64,000 bases of DNA, from NCBI GenBank assembly GCA_035546335.1, contig DATKDP010000016.1, positions 135,971 through 199,970 on the forward strand, given 5' to 3'. The stretch is from DATKDP01 sp035546335 (GTDB taxonomy: Bacteria > Acidobacteriota > Thermoanaerobaculia > Gp7-AA8). A model generated the notes under the pieces. That model was given only the letters and a program-made list of their open reading frames with translations, was not told the DNA's origin and searched no databases. Below, piece by piece: positions 1-7,012 of this stretch (positions are counted from its first letter, which is position 1; every line of letters starts with the position of its first letter). The position numbers were made by a program, and so were the translations under genes.

Positions 1-1
1 G

Positions 2-703
2 CTGCGTGCCGACCCGGAAGACGTTCGGCCTGGAGAGCTTCAGCGAGTCCTCCACGACATTGCCGGCACGCCCGAGGAGCGGTTCCTCAGCGAGATCATT
101 CTGCGGACGATGAAACGCGCGTTCTATCTGGAAGAACCGATCGGCCATTTCGCGCTCGCTCTTCAGCATTACTGCCACTTCACTTCGCCGATCCGGCGCT
201 ATCCCGATCTGATCGTGCACCGGATGCTCGGCGAGCTCCTCGCTGATGGTCCGATGACCGGAGATCGTCGCGATCGGATCGATGGCCTGTTGCCGGCACA
301 AGCGCGGCAGTCGAGCGAGCGTGAGCGCCGGGCGGAAGAAGCCGAGCGCGAAGTGCTCGAATGGAAGAAGGTCATCTTCATGCGCGACAAGATCGGCCTC
401 GAGTTTCCCGGCCGCGTCACCGGAGTCGTCGCGTTCGGGCTCTTCGTCGAGCTCGACGAGATCTTCGTGCAGGGCCTCGTGCCGGTGGCATCGATCGGTG
501 GTGATTTCTGGCTCTACCTCGACCGCGAGCACCGGCTGCGGGGGGAGAGCAGCGGGCGGGAGCTGAGGCTCGGCGATCGCGTCGTCGTTCAGGTTCGTCA
601 GATCGACGAAGATCGACGGCAGATCGAGCTCAGGCTCCTCGAGATCGAAGGCGCCGCCGCCCTCGCCGGTCGCGAACGGGATCGAAGTCGTCGCAGACGT
701 TGA
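2..703 (+). CDS. rnr: Ribonuclease R, C-terminal part (5' end outside window)
   Basis: This is the end of an RNase II/R family 3'-to-5' exoribonuclease, which degrades structured RNA in the cytoplasm. The frame is open from base 2, so the gene starts before the window and 233 codons are visible. The first 90 or so residues are the end of the RNB catalytic domain, including the family stretch HFTSPIRRYPDL. Residues around 125-215 form an S1 RNA-binding domain (GRVTGVVAFGLFVELDEIFV). The last residues are Arg-rich, as is common in RNase R. VacB/RNase II is the only realistic alternative. The next gene follows on the same strand after about 80 bases. Confidence 0.93.
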   Translation: MRADPEDVRPGELQRVLHDIAGTPEERFLSEIILRTMKRAFYLEEPIGHFALALQHYCHFTSPIRRYPDLIVHRMLGELLADGPMTGDRRDRIDGLLPAQARQSSERERRAEEAEREVLEWKKVIFMRDKIGLEFPGRVTGVVAFGLFVELDEIFVQGLVPVASIGGDFWLYLDREHRLRGESSGRELRLGDRVVVQVRQIDEDRRQIELRLLEIEGAAALAGRERDRSRRRR

Positions 704-785
704 ATCATGACAAATAATTATGTACATTGCTGACTTCTTCGTCAGCCGGCGGCGGCCGGGGCGAGCGAGAGAATGCGGGGCGACG

Positions 786-1868
786 ATGACCGATACGATC
801 GAAGCGACATTGGGTGACCTGCGGCAGGAGCGGCTCGAGATCGAGTCGACGCTGCGCAGCCGGAGTGGAGAGTTGACCGAGGGCTCGGCGGCAGAGCTCG
901 ACCGGAGGTATGGAAAACTGCAAGCGGCGTTCGCGAATCTCGCCGGCAAGGCTTCCTCGGAGTCCGTGCGAATCGAGATCATGCTCGAACTGATCCGCAT
1001 CATGGAGAACCGGTTGGTCTATCTCGAGAACTTCGCGTACGAGCCGACCTCGGATAATCGAGGTCTCGCCACTCTGGCCGGACGTTTCCTCGAGTATCTC
1101 GAGGAAAGCCGAAGCACCGTTCTCACGCCGCTCGAACGGACGTATTTTCGGGGAATCACGGCGCTTCATGCCGGCGAGGGAGAGCGGGCACGCGCAGAGC
1201 TCGAGGCTGCGTGCGCGTCGGAGGAGTCGGACGAGGCGAACGACATCAAATACAAGTCGTACGTGATTCTCGGGAACCTGCTGCATCAGGAGCGCCGCTA
1301 CGAAGCGGCGCGGGACGCTCATGACCGGTCGTTGAAGTACTCGGGAAACGAGAACGTTGCCGCGCAGGCGCTGGCATTCAAGGCGCTGAACTGTTATGCG
1401 CTTCAATCGTATGACGAGGCGCTCTCCCTTTTCGAGGAGGCGCTGTCCCGTTTTCGGCCGGACGAGCCGTTCTTCAACTCCTACTTTCATCGCAACGCTC
1501 TCCTGTTCTGCGGATCGATTCACGTCGTCAGAAAGGAGTACGCGAAGGCTACCTCCTGCTATCGGCGAGTCCTCGATCATGTCGAGCCGAGCTCGTACGA
1601 TTACTTCGACGCGCTCTCGCAGATCGGAAGAATCAGCTATGCTGAGGGGAGATACGACGAGGCGATCGAGGCGCTAAGCCGGGCGGTCGAATCACACCGG
1701 TTCAGCGAGAACGAGCACCTGGTCGACACCTACTTCTGGCTGGCCCGCAGTTACGTGAAGAAAAACCAGCCGCAGGAGGCGAAGGAGCTGCTGGAGAAGA
1801 TCACCGCCTCCGAAGTGCAGTACCCCAAGAAGCCGCAGGCCGCCGAACTGCTCAAGCAGGTCTCCTGA
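786..1868 (+). CDS. Tetratricopeptide-repeat protein
   Basis: This cytoplasmic protein of 360 residues has no signal peptide or membrane segment. The first 100 residues are helical and charged, and look coiled-coil-like. From about residue 125 there are at least five degenerate TPR units, for example around YKSYVILGNLLHQERRYEAA and ALSQIGRISYAEGRYDEAIE. TPR arrays bind other proteins, but the partner cannot be told from sequence. The frame is open from 720, but ATG 786 is preferred because it follows a GGGGCGACG stretch and the preceding residues look like non-coding translation. It may share a transcript with rnr. No specific function is assigned. Confidence 0.8.
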   Translation: MTDTIEATLGDLRQERLEIESTLRSRSGELTEGSAAELDRRYGKLQAAFANLAGKASSESVRIEIMLELIRIMENRLVYLENFAYEPTSDNRGLATLAGRFLEYLEESRSTVLTPLERTYFRGITALHAGEGERARAELEAACASEESDEANDIKYKSYVILGNLLHQERRYEAARDAHDRSLKYSGNENVAAQALAFKALNCYALQSYDEALSLFEEALSRFRPDEPFFNSYFHRNALLFCGSIHVVRKEYAKATSCYRRVLDHVEPSSYDYFDALSQIGRISYAEGRYDEAIEALSRAVESHRFSENEHLVDTYFWLARSYVKKNQPQEAKELLEKITASEVQYPKKPQAAELLKQVS

Positions 1869-1905
1869 TCTGCAGTTGCAGCTCGCCGATCGGAGAGTAT
1901 TAGTC

Positions 1906-1925
1906 ATTCACCCCCAAAGGTGAAT
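1906..1925. terminator. Weak hairpin between convergent genes
   Basis: A 7-bp perfect stem (ATTCACC / GGTGAAT) with a 6-base loop lies between two convergent stop codons. There is no T tract on either side, so a role as an intrinsic terminator is uncertain. Confidence 0.3.
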
Positions 1926-1947
1926 CCGTCGCGCGCCTTCGCCTCGC

Positions 1948-3141
1948 TCAGACGAATCGAGTGAGAACGAAAGCAATGTCGTCGCGGAAGTCTTCGGTCG
2001 ACGCGAAGCCGGCGATGTCGTCGTAGAGGCGATCGTAGATCACGTCGATGCCGGCGGCCTGCGACTCCTCGAGAATCGTCGTGATTCGGTCGATCGAGTA
2101 AAACTCTCCGGTTTCCCCCTTGCGATCGGTCAACCCATCCGTATAGACGAAAAGAAGATCACCCGGCCCGACTGGTGTGGTGTGCTCTTCGAACCGCATG
2201 CCGCGCATGGCGCCAAGGAGATGTCCCGGCATTTCGCGGATATTCGCTTTTCCCTCCCTTCGCTCGAACAGGACGAAGGGGGGATGGGCGGCATTCGAGA
2301 ACGTGAGCGAGCTTCCCGATTTGTCGAGTCGAAGCAGTTGTGCCGTGGCGAACTGGGAAGGAAGGCTGACGTCGACGAGGAAGTCATTCAATCCAGCCAT
2401 GAACTCGGCGAGCGAGGCGGCCGATCCCGCCTCGGAGTGGAGATAGCTCTTGAGCAGGGAGACGAGAATCGCTGCCGGGAGTCCGTGCCCTGACACATCG
2501 GCGACGAAGACATAGAGAGACTCGTCCTGGATGAAGTAGTCGTAGAAGTCTCCCGACAGGGTCTCGGTCGGGATATAGGCCGATCGAATCTCCATCTCGC
2601 GCAGGCGAAGCGAACGTTTCGGCAGGAGCGATTCCTGGACTCGGCGCGCGATCTCGAGATCCTTGTTGAAGCGCTGGTTGAGCGCCATGATGCGGTCGGA
2701 TTTCTCTTTGACCTCTTCATAGAGGTGACGAAGCTGCTCGGACTGCTCGGCCATCCGGTCCTGGTAGGCCTTCACACGAAGCAGAGCCCGGACTCTCGCC
2801 AGAATGACGTCGATCTCCGAGGATTTTGTGACGAAGTCGTCGGCGCCGGAATCGAGTCCGTCGACGACGTTGCGCGTCGAGTCGGCGCCGGTGAGCATGA
2901 GGACCGGTATGTTCTGAACCTGGGGATCGGCCTTGATCTGGCGGCATACCTCGTAGCCGTCCATTCCCGGCATGCGATAGTCGACCATCACACAATCGAC
3001 CGATCCGTTCCTCAGCAGCGTGATTCCCTCCTCGCCGGAACTGGCATGGGAGACGCCGTAGCCGGCACGCTCGAGGACGCGGCGCATGAGCACAATATCG
3101 TTCGAGTTGTCGTCGATGATGACGATCCGTTGCTGCTTCAT
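1948..3141 (-). CDS. Response regulator with SpoIIE/RsbU-type PP2C phosphatase output
   Basis: This 397-residue two-domain signalling protein starts with a canonical receiver domain (residues 5-120), with acidic pair D10/D11, phospho-acceptor D54 in VMVDYRMPGMDG and conserved K106. A coiled-coil linker (about 125-170) leads to a PPM/SpoIIE phosphatase with metal-binding motifs GDFYD (197-201) and DVSGHG (215-220), and later YTDGLTD and DDIAFV. In this family, phosphorylation of the receiver controls dephosphorylation of an anti-sigma antagonist or a similar Ser/Thr phosphoprotein. No partner switch genes (RsbW/RsbV) are nearby, so the target is unknown. It is divergent from pth, with a 160-bp intergenic region that must hold both promoters. 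Confidence 0.92.
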   Translation of the reverse strand: MKQQRIVIIDDNSNDIVLMRRVLERAGYGVSHASSGEEGITLLRNGSVDCVMVDYRMPGMDGYEVCRQIKADPQVQNIPVLMLTGADSTRNVVDGLDSGADDFVTKSSEIDVILARVRALLRVKAYQDRMAEQSEQLRHLYEEVKEKSDRIMALNQRFNKDLEIARRVQESLLPKRSLRLREMEIRSAYIPTETLSGDFYDYFIQDESLYVFVADVSGHGLPAAILVSLLKSYLHSEAGSAASLAEFMAGLNDFLVDVSLPSQFATAQLLRLDKSGSSLTFSNAAHPPFVLFERREGKANIREMPGHLLGAMRGMRFEEHTTPVGPGDLLFVYTDGLTDRKGETGEFYSIDRITTILEESQAAGIDVIYDRLYDDIAGFASTEDFRDDIAFVLTRFV

Positions 3142-3301
3142 CGTTCTGTCGTGCCTTCCGGTCGAAGGGAGGTACCGCTGTCTGCCTTCCCGTCTTCGCC
3201 CGCTTCAGGAGTGAATTGCAACTCGAATACCGTACGGCCCATTCGATCCCTTCTGCGTTCTTTCGCGTCCGTACTGTAAACTCCCCGGAGACGAAATCAC
3301 A

Positions 3302-3889
3302 ATGAAACTGATCGTCGGGTTGGGAAACCCGGGCCGCGAGTACGACAAGACGAGACACAACATCGGGTTCCGCGTGGTCGACGCCTTCGCCCGGAAGTTC
3401 AGAGTCGCTTTCGACAGGCACGAGAAGGACGCGCTCACCGGGCGGGGCCGGGTTGCGGGACGGGCGGTGGTCCTTGCAAAACCGCTGACCTGGATGAATC
3501 TGTCCGGCTCGGCCGTCAAGGGTCTGGCCGGACTGTATGTCGACTCGATGAGCGACATGATGGTCGTGTACGATGACATCGACCTGCCGGCGGGCCGGCT
3601 GCGGATCCGGGAGAGAGGCTCGGCAGGAACGCACAATGGAATGAAATCGATCGTGGCGGCGATTGGAACCGAGGAATTTCCGAGGCTGCGAGTCGGCATC
3701 GGGGGCGGCTCGAGCGAGCAGATGCTGAGCGAGTACGTTCTCGATGCGTTTTCCCCCGAAGAGGAGATCCTCATCGAGCGGGCTGTCGGTCGGGCCGTCG
3801 ATGCGCTGGTTCTCTTTGCTCGAGGCGAGCTTCTTCGGGCGATGAACGAGTTCAATCGCGATCCCGAGATCGGGCTCGCGGAGGAGTGA
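3302..3889 (+). CDS. pth: Peptidyl-tRNA hydrolase
   Basis: This is the bacterial Pth enzyme, which cleaves the ester bond of peptidyl-tRNAs that drop off the ribosome. The 195-residue length is normal. Family landmarks are the N-terminal GLGNPGREY, catalytic His19 in TRHNIGF, the KPLTWMNLSG segment and catalytic Asp in VYDDIDLPAGRLRIR, followed by GSAGTHNGMKSI. The ATG is preceded by CCGGAG at a suitable distance. Its stop overlaps the next gene's start (TGATG), so translation of the AAA ATPase is probably coupled to it. Confidence 0.97.
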   Translation: MKLIVGLGNPGREYDKTRHNIGFRVVDAFARKFRVAFDRHEKDALTGRGRVAGRAVVLAKPLTWMNLSGSAVKGLAGLYVDSMSDMMVVYDDIDLPAGRLRIRERGSAGTHNGMKSIVAAIGTEEFPRLRVGIGGGSSEQMLSEYVLDAFSPEEEILIERAVGRAVDALVLFARGELLRAMNEFNRDPEIGLAEE

Positions 3890-5490
3890 TGACGCGGATC
3901 ATGGAACGACTTCCGGCGACGTTGGCTGAGCTGCAGGCCAGCGGTCATCGAGTGCGTTCCGTCAAGGACGAGATGCGGGAGAACCTTCTGCTGAAGCTCG
4001 CTCGCAGGGAGATCACCTTCCCCGGAGTCCACGGGTACGAGCGGACGGTCATCCCCGCGCTGCACAACGCGATCCTTTCGCGCCACGACGTCATCCTTCT
4101 CGGATTGCGAGGGCAGGCGAAGACGCGCATTCTGCGAGCCTTGACCATGCTGCTGGACGAGCGGATTCCCGCCATCGAGGGATGCGAGATCAACGATCCG
4201 CCCGACGCTCCGTCCTGCAAGCGATGCAGAAGAATGGCTGCCGAGCTGGGAGATCGTCTTCCTCTTCGGTGGATCCATCGATCCGAGCGTTATCGCGAGA
4301 AACTGGCGACCCCCGACGTCACGGTGGCGGATCTGATCGGCGACATCGATCCGATCAAGGCGGCGAATCAGCGGCTGACCTATGCCGACGAGGAAGTGAT
4401 CCACTACGGCATCATCCCGAGGACCAATCGGGGAATCTTCGCCATCAACGAGCTGCCCGATCTGGCACCTCGAATCCAGGTCTCGCTGCTCAACATCCTC
4501 GAGGAGCGCGACCTTCAGATCCGTGGGTTTCCCATCCGGATTCCACTCGACGTCGTGCTCGTCTTCAGCGCGAATCCGGAAGATTACACGAATCGCGGAA
4601 ACATCATCACACCGCTCAAGGATCGGATCGATTCGCAGATCCTCACGCATTATCCGGTCGATGTGGCGACGGCGATGCGGATCACCGAGCAGGAAGCATG
4701 GCTCGATCGCCGCAGCGACGAGCTCCGTATCGAGATCCCTTCCTACGTCCGGGAGCTCGTCGAGCACGTCGCCTTCGTCGCGCGCGAATCGGATCTCGTC
4801 GACCAGTCCTCGGGGGTCTCGGCGCGCATGACCATCTCCGCGATGGAGCTCCTCCAGTCGAATCTCGAGCGCCGCGCCGCGCTGACGAGCGATCCTTTCG
4901 TTTTTCCCAGGCTCGCCGATCTGTCGATGATCCTCCCCGCCATCACCGGAAAAGTGGAGATGGTGTACGAAGGAGAGCAGCAGGGAGCGGAGGTCGTCGC
5001 CCGAAAGCTGGTCGGACAAGCCGTGGCTCGCCTCTTTCATCGAAGGTATCCGCCGGTCGAGCGCGCAGGGCGCCCGCTCGGGGGAAGCGAACGCCGGCGA
5101 GGATACGGCGAGCCGGAGGGAGAGCTCGACGATCTGCTCGGAACGAGCAGGCGTGCTCCGGCGCGCGCCAGCGAGTCCGCCGATCAGACGAGCGTGGAGG
5201 GAGAGGCCGATTACGACGCCATCGTCGAGTGGTTCATGCAGGGAAACAAGATCACGCTTTCCGACGAACAGCCCTTTGCACACTATTTCGAAGAGCTGTG
5301 CCGCGTGCCGAAGCTCGCGGAGATCGCTCGGAGATTCATGAAACCGCATCATGACGCCGAGCTGGCTTTCGGAATGGAGTTGATTCTCGAAGGGCTTCAT
5401 CAGGCACTCCGGTTGACCCGCGAGGATCTCGATTCGACGATCACGTTCGCGGAAGCGATGAAGTTCAACATCCTTCGAACGGTGAAGTGA
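3889..5490 (+). CDS. ChlI/MoxR-like AAA ATPase with an internal Cys cluster
   Basis: This 533-residue AAA+ ATPase is related to the magnesium-chelatase I subunit. Walker A is GLRGQAKTR (about 72-80). An inserted segment then carries C-(x)n-C-x2-C (in CEINDPPDAPSCKRC), a possible metal site. Walker B is written GIFAINELPDL, with Asn before the catalytic Glu, and sensor 1 is FSANPEDYTNRG. The C-terminal third is helical and Arg/Glu-rich. Such ATPases work with VWA proteins to remodel or insert metal into a client, and a VWA gene lies two genes downstream. The start overlaps the pth stop; GTG 3886 or ATG 3901 are alternatives. Magnesium chelatase itself is unlikely, because no porphyrin genes are present. 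Confidence 0.88.
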   Translation: MTRIMERLPATLAELQASGHRVRSVKDEMRENLLLKLARREITFPGVHGYERTVIPALHNAILSRHDVILLGLRGQAKTRILRALTMLLDERIPAIEGCEINDPPDAPSCKRCRRMAAELGDRLPLRWIHRSERYREKLATPDVTVADLIGDIDPIKAANQRLTYADEEVIHYGIIPRTNRGIFAINELPDLAPRIQVSLLNILEERDLQIRGFPIRIPLDVVLVFSANPEDYTNRGNIITPLKDRIDSQILTHYPVDVATAMRITEQEAWLDRRSDELRIEIPSYVRELVEHVAFVARESDLVDQSSGVSARMTISAMELLQSNLERRAALTSDPFVFPRLADLSMILPAITGKVEMVYEGEQQGAEVVARKLVGQAVARLFHRRYPPVERAGRPLGGSERRRGYGEPEGELDDLLGTSRRAPARASESADQTSVEGEADYDAIVEWFMQGNKITLSDEQPFAHYFEELCRVPKLAEIARRFMKPHHDAELAFGMELILEGLHQALRLTREDLDSTITFAEAMKFNILRTVK

Positions 5491-5491
5491 G

Positions 5492-5920
5492 ATGGTGAAG
5501 ATCACGACGGACATTCCGGCGACCCTGTCGCGCCAGATGGAGCGGTTGATCCGCGAAGGATGGTTTCCCAGTGAAGAGGCGATCGTTCGCGAGGCAATCG
5601 TTCAGTTTCTCGACGCCAAGTCGTTCCTCGGCGATTCCCCCCGGATGCTCCATCGCTTCGCCGCCGATGCCCTGAACGAATCGAAGCCGGAGACCGCCCT
5701 CAAATTCGTCGACCGCGGAATCTCGCTTCTGACCTCCCAGGGGTTCGTCGATCTCACGCTCTACCAATCGATGGTGGAGCTCCGCGTCCAGATTCTCCTC
5801 GTTCTCGGGCGTGACGCCGACGCCCGCTCGATGCTCGAGGAAGCGCGCGAGCGGCTGCCGAACAGCCCCGGAATCGCCAAGTGGCTCTCGCGACTCTCGC
5901 GGCGCGAGACTCCCGCATGA
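5492..5920 (+). CDS. Ribbon-helix-helix plus TPR-like protein
   Basis: This 142-residue protein sits between the AAA ATPase and the VWA protein, starting just after the ATPase stop. Residues 1-45 look like a CopG/ParD-type ribbon-helix-helix segment (KITTDIPATLSRQMERLI, then PSEEAIVREAIVQFL). The rest is helical and ends in a TPR-like hairpin (VLGRDADARSMLEEARERL). It could be an adaptor joining ATPase and VWA protein, or a DNA-binding autoregulator. Neither role can be proven from sequence. Its stop overlaps the next start (ATGA), so it is part of the same operon. Confidence 0.78.
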   Translation: MVKITTDIPATLSRQMERLIREGWFPSEEAIVREAIVQFLDAKSFLGDSPRMLHRFAADALNESKPETALKFVDRGISLLTSQGFVDLTLYQSMVELRVQILLVLGRDADARSMLEEARERLPNSPGIAKWLSRLSRRETPA

Positions 5921-7011
5921 GACACCGCTACGGCTGGCTGGATCCCGAGCTGATCCGGAGACTTCTGAGCGAGCTCGGTCTGCGCAGGCTCTTCAATCAC
6001 CTGCTGCTCCAGTCGGGAGGCGACGTCGAGGAGGCGATGCAGTGGATGCGCGCTCTGCAGCAGCAGGGCTATCTCGATCCGAACATCGATCTGGAGGCCT
6101 TCTTCGCGCGACTGGCCGAGGAGAACGTGTTCGGCCCCGACGGTCAGGGAAATCTGGTGCTCGGTGCGGCGGGGGAGCGGCAGATCCGCAGAGACGCACT
6201 GGACGAGATCTTCGGAGGACTGAAGAAGTCTTCAGCCGGCTACCACTCGGTGGCATCGGCGGGAGAAGGAAGCGAGCGGCTGACCGAGACGCGCCCCTAT
6301 CGATTCGGTGACGATCCCGCATCCCTCGATTCCGTCCGAACCGTTCAGAATGCCCTGCGCAACGGCAATCCGTTCGAACGGATCACGATCACCGAAGATG
6401 ATCTGGAAGTCTTCGAGACGGAGCACAACAGCAGTTGTGCCACGGTGGTGATGATCGACGTCTCGCATTCGATGATTCTCTATGGCGAGGACCGCATCAC
6501 GCCCGCGAAGAAAGTCGCTCTGGCGCTGACCGAACTGATTCTCACGAAGTATCCGAAGGATTCGATCGATGTCGTCCTCTTCGGCGACGACGCGACGGAG
6601 ATCCCGGTGTCGGAGATCCCCTACGTCAAAGTGGGCCCCTATCACACGAACACGAAGGCGGGACTGGAGCTCGCGCAGAACATCCTCCGCCGGAGAAAGC
6701 ACAACAACAAGCAGATCTTCATGATCACCGACGGGAAGCCGTCGGCGTTAGTTGAGAACGGTCGTCTCTACACCAATTCGTTCGGTCTCGACATGAGGAT
6801 CGTCAACCGAACCCTGGAAGAGGCGGACCACTGCAGGAGGGCCCAGATCCCGATCACGACGTTCATGCTGGCAACGGACACGATGCTGGTGAACTTCGTC
6901 GAGCAGCTCTCGAAGATCAACCGCGGACGCGCCTTCTACTCCTCCCCTGATCGCCTGGGTGAGTACATCCTCGCCGACTACATTCGCAACCGGCGAAAAT
7001 TCGTCCACTGA
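5917..7011 (+). CDS. VWA-domain protein, partner of the ChlI-like ATPase
   Basis: This 364-residue protein has a helical N-terminal region (1-165) and a C-terminal von Willebrand A domain. The MIDAS metal site is complete: D181-x-S183-x-S185 in MIDVSHSM, Thr in HTNTKAGL (about 244-246) and Asp272 in MITDGKPS. There is no signal peptide, so it is cytoplasmic. ATPase/VWA pairs (ChlI-ChlD, CbbQ-CbbO, RavA-ViaA, MoxR-type) use the VWA domain to recognise the client. ATG 5917 overlaps the previous stop; an upstream GTG at 5881 lies inside the previous gene and is less likely. The stop lies one base from the convergent gene's stop. Confidence 0.9.
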   Translation: MRHRYGWLDPELIRRLLSELGLRRLFNHLLLQSGGDVEEAMQWMRALQQQGYLDPNIDLEAFFARLAEENVFGPDGQGNLVLGAAGERQIRRDALDEIFGGLKKSSAGYHSVASAGEGSERLTETRPYRFGDDPASLDSVRTVQNALRNGNPFERITITEDDLEVFETEHNSSCATVVMIDVSHSMILYGEDRITPAKKVALALTELILTKYPKDSIDVVLFGDDATEIPVSEIPYVKVGPYHTNTKAGLELAQNILRRRKHNNKQIFMITDGKPSALVENGRLYTNSFGLDMRIVNRTLEEADHCRRAQIPITTFMLATDTMLVNFVEQLSKINRGRAFYSSPDRLGEYILADYIRNRRKFVH

Positions 7012-7012
7012 T

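Noticed and set aside
705..1580. Long minus-strand open frame of 291 codons
   Set aside because: It lies entirely opposite the TPR gene, has a composition typical of antisense reading of high-GC genes and shows no domain.
3205..5514. 769-codon minus-strand frame over pth and the ATPase gene
   Set aside because: Both sense genes are certain; the antisense text has no recognisable domain. Long shadows are expected at this GC content.
3889..7011. MoxR/VWA-type defence system
   Set aside because: There is no protease, nuclease or effector gene next to it; the neighbours are housekeeping genes, so no defence role can be supported.
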